Shown here piece after piece: positions 16,478 through 24,788 of a stretch of 34,120 bases of DNA. The notes under the pieces are model-generated. The model worked only from the letters and a program-made list of their open reading frames with translations. It was not told the DNA's origin and made no database searches. The position numbers and the translations under genes are program-made. This DNA is from Candidatus Falkowbacteria bacterium RIFOXYC2_FULL_36_12 (GTDB lineage: Bacteria; Patescibacteriota; Patescibacteriia; UBA11705). Location of the stretch: positions 162,092 through 196,211 of the forward strand of contig MFGJ01000006.1 in NCBI GenBank assembly GCA_001778235.1, given 5' to 3'. Position 1 is the first letter of the stretch. Every line of letters begins with the position of its first letter.

Positions 16478-17950
16478 ATGTTAAAAATTGCAATATCATT
16501 TCCGCCGATTGAGTCTGACAAAGGTGTTCCATTGTTGACACAAAATCGGCAATTTCAATGGTTCAATGAACCAACATATATTTATCCTATGATTCCCGCA
16601 TCAGCTGCAACTTTGCTGAAAAGCAAAGGTTATGAGGTAATATGGGATGATGGGATTGCCGAAGAATTACATTATGAAAAATGGAAACAAAGAATCTTGG
16701 CTGAAAAGCCTGATTTGATTGTGATTGAGTCAAAAACACCTGTGATCAAAAGGCATTGGGAGATTGTGAACCAGATTAAAGTTGAAAGCTCTAAAATTGA
16801 AGATTGGGACTTGAAAATTGCTTTGATAGGTGATCATGTGAGTTCTTTTCCTGTTGAAAGTTTTGAAAATTCTCAAGTTGATTTTGTTTTGGCGGGTGGA
16901 GATTATGATTTCCTTTTGCTTAATGTTGTTAATTTTCTGGCAGGAAAGGAAGAATTAAAAGGTGGTGTTTATTATCGTGAAAATAATGAAATAAAAAATT
17001 CAGGTAAGTACAGTCTGCATGAAAATAGTTTGAGTGATTTACCACAGATTGATCGAGAGTTAACGAGGTGGGAGCTATATGCTTATAAAAACGGGAATTA
17101 TAAATATTTGCCAGGAAGTTACATGATGAGTGGTAGAGATTGTTGGTGGGGTAAGTGTACTTTTTGTAGCTGGACAACATTGTTTCCTGGTAAAAGTTTT
17201 CGGACAAGAACGGCCGAGCAAGCTTTGGATGAAGTTGGTAGCTTGATCAAGCTTGGGGTAAAAGAGATTATGGAGGATTCAGGAACTTTGCCAATTGGAA
17301 GTTGGCTTGAGAAATTTTGTAAAGGGATGATTAATCGAGGCTATAATAAAAAGGTAGTTATGAGTTGTAATATGAGAATTAATGGAATTAGAGATTTGGA
17401 AACATGGCAACTGATGAAAAAAGCTGGGTTTAGGTTTATTTTGTTTGGTCTTGAATCTGCAAATCAGGAAACTTTGGATAAATTGCAAAAGAATTTGAAA
17501 ATTGAGGAAATTGAACCTGGATTAAGACTTTGTAAACAGGCAGGACTGGAACCACATATTACAACTATGATTGGTTATCCATGGGAGACAAAAGATGATG
17601 CTCAAAATACAATAAATCTCGCGAAGAATTTATTCCGAAAAGGCTATGTTGATACTCTTCAGGCGACAATAGTTATTCCATATCCTGGTACGCCTCTATA
17701 CAAATATTGTTCAGACAATGATTTATTGAATTTTACTGATTATGATAGATTTGATCAGCGAGAGCAGGTAATGAAGTCAGAATTAACTACTGATGATGTA
17801 AAGGAGTTGACTAAGCAACTGTATAAAGCTTGGATGACACCGAAGTTTGTGATAAAAAAAATATTGTCAATAAGAAAAGTAGATGATTTGAAGTTTTTAG
17901 CCAGAGCAGGAAAAAAAGTTCTTGGTCATTTGATAGATTTTGGTAAGTGA
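16478..17950 (+). CDS. Radical SAM protein with N-terminal B12-binding-like domain
   Basis: MSGRDCWWGKCTFCSW (CX4CX2C), FILFGLESANQETLDKLQKN, TTMIGYPWETKDDAQNT. Confidence 0.88.
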   Translation: MLKIAISFPPIESDKGVPLLTQNRQFQWFNEPTYIYPMIPASAATLLKSKGYEVIWDDGIAEELHYEKWKQRILAEKPDLIVIESKTPVIKRHWEIVNQIKVESSKIEDWDLKIALIGDHVSSFPVESFENSQVDFVLAGGDYDFLLLNVVNFLAGKEELKGGVYYRENNEIKNSGKYSLHENSLSDLPQIDRELTRWELYAYKNGNYKYLPGSYMMSGRDCWWGKCTFCSWTTLFPGKSFRTRTAEQALDEVGSLIKLGVKEIMEDSGTLPIGSWLEKFCKGMINRGYNKKVVMSCNMRINGIRDLETWQLMKKAGFRFILFGLESANQETLDKLQKNLKIEEIEPGLRLCKQAGLEPHITTMIGYPWETKDDAQNTINLAKNLFRKGYVDTLQATIVIPYPGTPLYKYCSDNDLLNFTDYDRFDQREQVMKSELTTDDVKELTKQLYKAWMTPKFVIKKILSIRKVDDLKFLARAGKKVLGHLIDFGK

Positions 17951-18052
17951 GAATTTGATTTTCCACGAATTGCGAATCTACTACAAATTCACGAATTTAC
18001 AAATTGATTGTATTAATTATTGATTTGTGAAAGTAGATACAACACTAAAAAT

Positions 18053-18520
18053 ATGACGCTAAAACAACATTTAATAGTTTCAACTGTGGTTGGTTTGGGC
18101 TTTGGTTGGTTTTTTCATTCATGGTCTGCTGGGTTGTATTCTTGGCTCATTGGTTGGGCAATTGATCTTGATCACCTGATTGATTATTTTATTTATTTAA
18201 TCCATTTCGAAAAGAAGTTTTCAATCAAGATGTTTTTTTCAGGGAAATATTTTGATCAGATGGGAAAAATATTTGTCATCTATCATTCATGGGAATATAG
18301 CCTGATTTCAATAATTTTTTATTACGCAACTGATATACCTATTTCAATTATTTTTTCTGTAACATTTTCTTACATCCTCCATTTATATTTGGATGTAATT
18401 GCGTATAAATCAAAATTTCGAGCTTATTCATTGCTTTATCGCTTGTCAGTAAAGTTTGATAAAAATAAAATTTGCGCCAAACAATATGAAGCCACTTGTG
18501 TCAGTGATTATTACTACTAA
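18053..18520 (+). CDS. Membrane protein, possible membrane-bound metal-dependent hydrolase-like
   Basis: MTLKQHLIVSTVVGLGF start more plausible than 18020; several TM helices with conserved-looking IDLDHLIDY and LHLYLDV. Confidence 0.55.
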   Translation: MTLKQHLIVSTVVGLGFGWFFHSWSAGLYSWLIGWAIDLDHLIDYFIYLIHFEKKFSIKMFFSGKYFDQMGKIFVIYHSWEYSLISIIFYYATDIPISIIFSVTFSYILHLYLDVIAYKSKFRAYSLLYRLSVKFDKNKICAKQYEATCVSDYYY

Positions 18521-20588
18521 AAATGAGGAAAAAAACATTGAGAATTGTTTGATTTCAATCAGAAAACAAAATTATCCAACTAATAAACTGGAAATTATTG
18601 TAGTTGATAATAATTCTGAAGATAAAACAAAGGAAATCGCTAGTAAATATACTGATAAGGTTTTTGATAAAGGGCCTGAAAGATCTGCACAGAGAAATTT
18701 GGGAGTTGGAAAGGCTAATGGCGAATATTTTCTCTACCTGGATGCAGATATGATTTTAACTGAAAATGTTATTAATCAGTGTTCTCGAAAAGTTGCTGAT
18801 GATAAAAACATTGTTGGCTTGTACCTGCCTGAAATCGTTATGGGTGATAAATTTTTCAGCAAGGTTCGAAGATTTGAGAGAACTTTTTATAATGGGACTG
18901 TAGTTGACTGTGCCAGATTTATAAAAAAGTCGGCTTTTAATAAAGTCGGTGGATTTGACCTTGATTTAACCGGTCCAGAAGATTGGGATTTGGATAAAAA
19001 ATTAAAAAAAATCGGAAAAGTTGATATTATCAAAGCTCATATTGATCACAATGAATCTGAATTCAACTTAAAACAATATTTAAAAAAGAAAGCCTATTAT
19101 TCACAGAAATTTAATGCTTATATTAAGAAATGGGGTAAAAATGATCCTGATATTAGAAAACAGTTTAGTTTGTGGTATAGATATTTTGGGATATTTTGGG
19201 AAAATGAAAAATGGAAAAAATTATTCTTGCATCCGCTATTAACTGCTGGAATGTATTTCCTAAGAATTTTAGTTGGGGTTAAGTTCCTGACATCAAGGAA
19301 TAAGAAAGATGTTAATTTTAAATATGGTGAAGGGAAAGAAAATACACAAATAATAACTCCGCCAAAGGCGGATGCGCCTATGGCACAAAATATTACAAAT
19401 GAACCTGATAACTCGACGCGACAGGATAGAGTAAAAATCCTGGTAATAACACCATTTTTCAGGCCAAATATTGGTGGGGCTGAAACCTATGTTCATGAGC
19501 TTTGTGAAAGTTTGAGATCGGATAATTATGTGGTGAATGTTCTGACTTACCAGCCGATTAATTCTTCAAAATTAAAGGGACAAAAATTAGAAAAAACTGA
19601 AAATTTAACCATAAGACGATATCAATGGATTGGGTTTGATCTGTTTCACAAGTTTCAAAATAGTCCTGTGTTAGTTTTTCTTTATATAACCCCGTATTTA
19701 TTTGTCAGAAGTTTTTTCTGGATGCTGAAACATCATAAAGAAGTTGATCTGATTGATGCACAGGGATTTAATGCTGGAATAATTGCCAGAATTCTGAAGA
19801 AAATTTTTAGAAAGAAAGCTGTCGTCAGTGTGATGAGTTTGTACAGTTTTCAACCAGGATCAATGCTGGCAAAATATGTTAATTGGACACTGAAAGGAAT
19901 AGATTTGGTAATAGTGGAAAAAGGTAAGTCAAAAGAAGAACTGATCAGTATTGGAGTTGATGAAAATAAGTTTGTGACTTTTAATCAATGGATTGATGGT
20001 GGTCAGTTTATAATTGCGGATAAAAATTTAGTAAAAAAAGAACTTGGTTGGGAAAATCAGTTTGTGGTTTTGTTTGTGGGACGAGCTAACCCTGAAAAGG
20101 GCGCGGTAGAGCTTGTAAAAGCTGCAGATCTGGTTGATAAAAATATTCAGTTTTATTTTATTACTGATAATGGTCCTGTAACAGAAAGATTGAAAAAAGA
20201 AATTAATAAGGTACCAAATGCGCATTTTGTTGGACCAGTTGATTATGAAAAATTGCATAAATATTATCAAGGAGCAGATATTTTTTCTATTCCATCTCAA
20301 TATGAAGAGGGTGTGGCGAGAGTAATACCTGAAGCAATCTCCTGTGGAACACCAATTGTAGGCTCAAATATGGGTTCTATTCCTTATGTCCTTGATGAAT
20401 CTGTGGCAATACTGGTTGAGCCAACAGATGAAAATTTGGCTAGAAAAATTCAGATACTTTACTCCGACAGATTACTGTTGCAAAAGTTAACTGATAACTG
20501 TTCTCAATTTGCTGAAGATAATTTTACTGTTAGGAATATTGAGTTTATAAAGAATGGATATAAAAAGGTTTTATTGGGTGGTGATTGA
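18486..20588 (+). CDS. Two-domain glycosyltransferase (GT2 fused to GT4)
   Basis: N-half VSVIITTKNEEKNIENCL, DADMILTENV, GPEDWDLDKKLKK; C-half ITPFFRPNIGGAETYVHEL, FVGRANPEKGAVELV, SIPSQYEEGVARVIPEAISCGTPIVGS. Confidence 0.9.
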   Translation: MKPLVSVIITTKNEEKNIENCLISIRKQNYPTNKLEIIVVDNNSEDKTKEIASKYTDKVFDKGPERSAQRNLGVGKANGEYFLYLDADMILTENVINQCSRKVADDKNIVGLYLPEIVMGDKFFSKVRRFERTFYNGTVVDCARFIKKSAFNKVGGFDLDLTGPEDWDLDKKLKKIGKVDIIKAHIDHNESEFNLKQYLKKKAYYSQKFNAYIKKWGKNDPDIRKQFSLWYRYFGIFWENEKWKKLFLHPLLTAGMYFLRILVGVKFLTSRNKKDVNFKYGEGKENTQIITPPKADAPMAQNITNEPDNSTRQDRVKILVITPFFRPNIGGAETYVHELCESLRSDNYVVNVLTYQPINSSKLKGQKLEKTENLTIRRYQWIGFDLFHKFQNSPVLVFLYITPYLFVRSFFWMLKHHKEVDLIDAQGFNAGIIARILKKIFRKKAVVSVMSLYSFQPGSMLAKYVNWTLKGIDLVIVEKGKSKEELISIGVDENKFVTFNQWIDGGQFIIADKNLVKKELGWENQFVVLFVGRANPEKGAVELVKAADLVDKNIQFYFITDNGPVTERLKKEINKVPNAHFVGPVDYEKLHKYYQGADIFSIPSQYEEGVARVIPEAISCGTPIVGSNMGSIPYVLDESVAILVEPTDENLARKIQILYSDRLLLQKLTDNCSQFAEDNFTVRNIEFIKNGYKKVLLGGD
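19357..19386 (+). repeat. Small palindromic element within the GT2-GT4 linker
   Basis: CCGCC-AAA-GGCGG perfect hairpin (19359-19371) then atgcgcctatggcac; locally GC-rich; translated PPKADAPMA. Confidence 0.5.
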
Positions 20589-20604
20589 TGTTTCCTAAAT
20601 TCAC

Positions 20605-20620
20605 TTCAGGATGACAAGCG
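20605..20620 (+). repeat. Partial palindrome-family copy (right arm and tail)
   Basis: ttcaggatgacaagcg. Confidence 0.6.
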
Positions 20621-20632
20621 AGTGGAAAAATA

Positions 20633-20664
20633 AAAATCATCAGAGTGTTAGACTTGATGATTTT
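20633..20664. terminator. Bidirectional terminator between convergent genes
   Basis: AAAATCATCA ... TGATGATTTT 10-bp stem with A tract on one side and T-rich sequence on the other, between + stop 20588 and - stop 20663. Confidence 0.75.
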
Positions 20665-20902
20665 AATTTGAGAAGAAAAATTGAATATTTTCTTCATACT
20701 TTGATAGAAGGTGAGAGGTTGCTTCTTCGGCTGAAACTACTTTTACAACATCGATGTAATCACACATTGTTAAGTAATAAATTTGTCCTCCAGAATACAT
20801 TCTTTTGCCATACAGAGGATATTCGCCACTTGAAGTAATAAATTTTACTACAAAGATTGAATCATCACGACAAATCAGAATATCGCCTACTTTAATGTCC
20901 AT
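20663..20902 (-). CDS. Hypothetical small protein (79 aa)
   Basis: MDIKVGDILICRDDS... with SD-like GGAG upstream on the minus strand; longer start at 21016 less likely. Confidence 0.65.
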   Translation of the reverse strand: MDIKVGDILICRDDSIFVVKFITSSGEYPLYGKRMYSGGQIYYLTMCDYIDVVKVVSAEEATSHLLSKYEENIQFFFSN

Positions 20903-21254
20903 CGTTGTTTGCTCCTGCGGGAGGTTGGATTTTGTTTTCAGCGTCTTTGCCAATATCTGATTGCAATTCAATGAGTTCTTGATAATCTCGACTAAGTTGG
21001 CTAATCGTATATGCAAAAGAATGTCCTATTACAGAGAATTTTCCTGAAAAGATTGTATGAAAATTTCTTAGTCTATACAAAATGATAATATATCTTTCAA
21101 AAGGAATCTCAACTAAACCGAGTAACCGAAGACAAGTTTCAATTTTTGTCAGTTCACGGACTAAATGAGCATGATTGAAAGCTGTACCTGCAGAATTTAG
21201 ACAGATTTCCAGTTCTGACATAAGTAGAGCATATCCAGGTTGTTTTTCAGACAT
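20892..21254 (-). CDS. Hypothetical protein (120 aa)
   Basis: MSEKQPGYALL... preceded by AAAGGAGATAAAAGCC; promoter upstream. Confidence 0.7.
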   Translation of the reverse strand: MSEKQPGYALLMSELEICLNSAGTAFNHAHLVRELTKIETCLRLLGLVEIPFERYIIILYRLRNFHTIFSGKFSVIGHSFAYTISQLSRDYQELIELQSDIGKDAENKIQPPAGANNDGH

Positions 21255-21307
21255 GGCTTTTATCTCCTTTGGCTTTGCCTTGGGGTGAAAGGAACAATGA
21301 AAGATAA

Positions 21308-21336
21308 ATAATAGCATTTTATTTCAAGCATGTCAA
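21308..21336 (-). promoter_or_regulatory. Minus-strand promoter TTGACA-N17-TATTAT
   Basis: -35 at 21331-21336, -10 at 21308-21313 (minus), 17-nt spacer. Confidence 0.75.
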
Positions 21337-21352
21337 TATTAGATATTAAAAC

Positions 21353-21384
21353 AAAAAAGCTATTGAGATTGGACAATAACTTTT
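21353..21384 (-). terminator. Rho-independent terminator of the 21383-21646 gene
   Basis: Minus strand GTTATTG-TCCAATCT-CAATAGC-TTTTTTG. Confidence 0.75.
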
Positions 21385-21646
21385 ACTTTAATACGCTATT
21401 TTTTTCAGGGTCACTGAACCACTGATTTCTTCCCTTCGGATACAAAGCAACAATGATTGAGACAGCAATGGTCAGATAAACCGGAAGCCACAAATAAACG
21501 ACGATGAGATCTTCAGGTTTATCTGTGAAACAATTATGAAGCACAACAACGGTAACATAGATAAAGGTCAAAATTACAAAGAGCGTCAAAGCTCTAACAG
21601 CAAAAAATCCATATTTTCTGATGCGGGTTAGAACGGGAGCCTCCAT
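21383..21646 (-). CDS. Small membrane protein (87 aa)
   Basis: Two hydrophobic segments; SD ACGGAGGA upstream of ATG; own promoter and terminator. Confidence 0.7.
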   Translation of the reverse strand: MEAPVLTRIRKYGFFAVRALTLFVILTFIYVTVVVLHNCFTDKPEDLIVVYLWLPVYLTIAVSIIVALYPKGRNQWFSDPEKNSVLK

Positions 21647-21691
21647 GGTCGTTTTCCTCCGTGGTTTCCAGATCGAAATGTAATAAGTTTT

Positions 21692-21720
21692 ATTCTATCA
21701 TATTCCACCAACTTTGTCAA
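21692..21720 (-). promoter_or_regulatory. Minus-strand promoter TTGACA-N17-TAGAAT
   Basis: -35 at 21715-21720, -10 at 21692-21697 (minus). Confidence 0.75.
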
Positions 21721-21841
21721 TGGTTAGTGAAAATTGGTTAAATTATTTGTATTTATGGTAAAATACTATTAATTATTAAGACGATCCAGACTAGGTGAAG
21801 TTTACTAATAGTCAGACAATGTCCGAATGAAAATGATTTAT

Positions 21842-22204
21842 ATGAATATTTATATTGCACATTCAACTGAATTTGATTACAAAAAGGAACTTTACGATCT
21901 AATTCGTCAGAGTGGTTTTAATCTTGAACACAAGTTTATTTTACCTCATGAAAATAGTGACGAAAAGTTTAGTTCTAAAGAATTTTTCAAGAATGGATGT
22001 GACTTAGTTATTGCTGAAATTTCTTATGCTTCGACTGGAATGGGAATTGAGCTTGGTTGGGCGAATATGTTTGATATTCCTATTGTTTGTATTTATAAAA
22101 AGGGGTCAGTACTTAGTAGGTCACTTGAGGAAGTTTGTGGTGAGATGATTGAGTATGACAATGACATTGAAAATGTAATAAACAAACTATTGGTCAATTT
22201 TTAG
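21842..22204 (+). CDS. Nucleoside 2-deoxyribosyltransferase-like protein
   Basis: MNIYIAHSTEFDYKKELY, DLVIAEISYASTGMGIELGWANMFDIPIVCIYKKGS. Confidence 0.75.
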   Translation: MNIYIAHSTEFDYKKELYDLIRQSGFNLEHKFILPHENSDEKFSSKEFFKNGCDLVIAEISYASTGMGIELGWANMFDIPIVCIYKKGSVLSRSLEEVCGEMIEYDNDIENVINKLLVNF

Positions 22205-22207
22205 TGT

Positions 22208-22519
22208 ATGTCTGGATTTGTGTATATAATGACTAATAAATTGAATTCTGTTTTATATACTGGATCAACTTCTGATATTGTAGCGAGGGTTAAACAGCAT
22301 AAAGAAAAATATTTCCCCAATTCTTTTACTGCGAAATATAATATAAATAAACTTGTTTATCTTGAGTTTTTTGAAACAAGGGAAGAAGCTTATATTCGAG
22401 AGCATCAAATTAAAAGAAGAAACAGAATACACAAGATAAAACTTATTGAATTAAAAAATCCGATGTATCGTGACTTAATTAATGAAATATTACAGGATGG
22501 GTTTGATAAATTTACATAG
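22208..22519 (+). CDS. GIY-YIG nuclease domain protein (single domain)
   Basis: GFVYIMTNKLNSVLYTGSTSDIVARVKQHK, FETREEAYIREHQIKRRNRIHKIKLIE. Confidence 0.88.
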   Translation: MSGFVYIMTNKLNSVLYTGSTSDIVARVKQHKEKYFPNSFTAKYNINKLVYLEFFETREEAYIREHQIKRRNRIHKIKLIELKNPMYRDLINEILQDGFDKFT

Positions 22520-22523
22520 ATTT

Positions 22524-22810
22524 GTGAGGAACGCGAAGCAATGACGTGACAAACTTTTCGAAAATGAGTTTCTATCAGAGACCATCACGGCCTTATTTCA
22601 TAGTCCTCATGGATAATTTAAGATAGATTTGTGAGGAGTGTGTAAACACGATGTGACAATCTCTTCGGATAGTGTTATAAGAGACCATCACGTCGCAACT
22701 TCGTGCTCCTCATGGATAAGCATGAAAGAATATTCGGAAATGAGTTTATATGAGTGACCATCGTCCTGAAACAAGTTCAGGACAAGCTTGTTACTCCGTG
22801 CTACTCATGG
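22524..22810 (+). repeat. Long-hairpin intergenic repeat family, two full and one partial copy
   Basis: tgtgagga(ac/gt)g...gtgacaa(a/t)ct(t/c)ttcg ... gagaccatcacg ... tcctcatggataa; third copy retains ttcgg-aaatgag...gaccatc...ctactcatggat. Confidence 0.7.
22763..22783 (+). repeat. Palindrome-family copy GTCCTGAA-ACAAG-TTCAGGAC
   Basis: Same core with compensated outer pair, nested in the third long-hairpin copy. Confidence 0.8.
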
Positions 22811-22825
22811 ATGTGATTGAATATT

Positions 22826-24328
22826 ATGAAAATAACATTCTGCGTGTCAGAAGATGAAAATTTGGGGGTTGAACTGCTTTCTTATTACCTAAAAAAACAT
22901 GGTCATGAGGTTGATTTGGTTTTTAATCCCAAGCAGTTTGATAAAGCTTATACTAGAAATAAAAAGCTGGCGCAGTATTTTGATTGGAAAAAAATTAATT
23001 TACAACAATTGAAAGCCCAGAAACCTGATTTGGTGGGATTTTCTTGTGTGACCGCAACTTATCCTTGGGCAGTTGAATTTGCCAAAATGATAAAAAAAGA
23101 ACTGAATGTGCCGATCATATTTGGCGGTGTGCATCCAACATTAAAACCAAAAATTGTTATGGATAATCCAGAAATTGATATGGTCTGTATTGGAGAAGGT
23201 GAAGATGCTCTGCTCGAGCTGTGTGATTCTTTTGAACAAACTGGCAAATTTAGAACAGATATCAGAAATATCTGGTCTCGAGATGGTAATAAAATTATCA
23301 AAAATGAAATTCGAAATTTGGTAGAAAACATTGATCAATTTGAGATGGATAGAAAAATGTTTTTTGATAAATTGCCAAGCAATTACCGAACTTCAGCTTA
23401 TTTTGTTATGAGCCGAGGTTGTCCATTTAACTGCACATATTGTGGCAATGAACAAAAAAGAAAAATTTATCAAGGAAAGGGAAAATATGTCAGACAAAAA
23501 TCTGTTGATCAAGCAATCAAAGAATTAATTGACTTGAAAAATCTTGGGACAAAACATGTTTTATTTGTGGATGATGTTTTGACTATGAACCGTGAATGGT
23601 TCAAGGAGTTTATTGTAAAATTTAAAAATCAAATTGGTTTACCATTTACTTGTTTTATTCATCCCAAAATGTTTGATGACGAAGAAGCAAAATTATTAAA
23701 AGAAAATGGTTGTAAACTGATTTGGTATGGAATTCAATCTGGTTCAGAAAAAGTCAGACGAGAAATTCTTGCGCGATATGAAAGTGATGCTGAAATTGAG
23801 AAGGCAGCGGAAATTTGTCATCAAAATGGCTTGAAATTTATGATTGACCATATTTTTGATATTCCTTTTGATATTGAACCGATTGAGTCTGCCAGACTGT
23901 ATAACAAAATCAGACCACAAATGATAAATTGTTATAATCTGCTATATTTTCCTTCGGCTAAAATCATTGAACATGCTTTGCGAGCTGGAAATCTGCAGGA
24001 TCAGGATGTCTACAAGATAAATAGGGCAAAAAGTATCACCTATCAAACTGGAGCTTTGTCTGAAAAAAGTGCTGAATCAAGGGATTTTTACCGAGAATAT
24101 GCACTGTTATTAACAGTTATACCTTTACTTAGCAAGAGAACAGTTGATAAAATACTAATAAGTGAAAGAAGAATTAGATTTTTCGGAAAACTGCCTTTAA
24201 TCTTAATACCGATGGTAAAGGTTATTCTTAATTTCCGAGTTGGTCACGGGTTTATTCCAATGGCAGTACTTAATACAGAGATATTTTGGCTACGAGAATT
24301 TTTCAAAGTAAAATTTAAAAAAAAATAA
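22826..24328 (+). CDS. Radical SAM protein with B12-binding-like N-terminal domain
   Basis: PIIFGGVHPTLKP, CIGEGEDALLEL, SRGCPFNCTYCGNEQ (CX3CX2C). Confidence 0.92.
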   Translation: MKITFCVSEDENLGVELLSYYLKKHGHEVDLVFNPKQFDKAYTRNKKLAQYFDWKKINLQQLKAQKPDLVGFSCVTATYPWAVEFAKMIKKELNVPIIFGGVHPTLKPKIVMDNPEIDMVCIGEGEDALLELCDSFEQTGKFRTDIRNIWSRDGNKIIKNEIRNLVENIDQFEMDRKMFFDKLPSNYRTSAYFVMSRGCPFNCTYCGNEQKRKIYQGKGKYVRQKSVDQAIKELIDLKNLGTKHVLFVDDVLTMNREWFKEFIVKFKNQIGLPFTCFIHPKMFDDEEAKLLKENGCKLIWYGIQSGSEKVRREILARYESDAEIEKAAEICHQNGLKFMIDHIFDIPFDIEPIESARLYNKIRPQMINCYNLLYFPSAKIIEHALRAGNLQDQDVYKINRAKSITYQTGALSEKSAESRDFYREYALLLTVIPLLSKRTVDKILISERRIRFFGKLPLILIPMVKVILNFRVGHGFIPMAVLNTEIFWLREFFKVKFKKK

Positions 24329-24346
24329 GACATTATAATGTTTATT

Positions 24347-24748
24347 ATGAAAAAATTTGGAGTTACAATTTTGATAATCGTATTACTGGTTGTTTTGACG
24401 ATTTTAGTTTTTTATATTGGAATTGATGTTTCAATTAAAAAGGCACAAGCTGATGATAACTTTATTGAAGAATATGGTGGCGTATATTATATAAATAAAT
24501 CAAACCAAGAAATATTACATGGAGATATTGTTGAGTTGCATTTTGCGAATTTTTCAGGGGGACCTGGGCCATTTAATTGGTACCATAGAAAAATCGTTCC
24601 GGTGATTGAAATAATTGATACCAATTTTATACGAGTTGATTATGGAGAGCCACCAACATGTCCAGATGGAATGTTTCGTGTAAATGAGATTGGATGGTTT
24701 AATCAAATAAAAACTGCTGATTTAAGAATTTCAGTTAACTGTGCTTAA
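24347..24748 (+). CDS. Hypothetical single-pass membrane-anchored protein
   Basis: MKKFGVTILIIVLLVVLTILVFYIGIDV N-terminal TM/signal anchor; rest unrecognised. Confidence 0.65.
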   Translation: MKKFGVTILIIVLLVVLTILVFYIGIDVSIKKAQADDNFIEEYGGVYYINKSNQEILHGDIVELHFANFSGGPGPFNWYHRKIVPVIEIIDTNFIRVDYGEPPTCPDGMFRVNEIGWFNQIKTADLRISVNCA

Positions 24749-24788
24749 TAAAAAGACTTTGAAATTATCAGTATAATAAAAAATAAAT

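Noticed and set aside
20611-20838. 75-aa plus-strand ORF
   Set aside because: Overlaps the bidirectional terminator and lies antisense to the SD-preceded 20663-20902 gene.
21842-22519. Calling the NDT-like/GIY-YIG pair an anti-phage defence system
   Set aside because: Both are common stand-alone families and nothing else in the neighbourhood supports defence.
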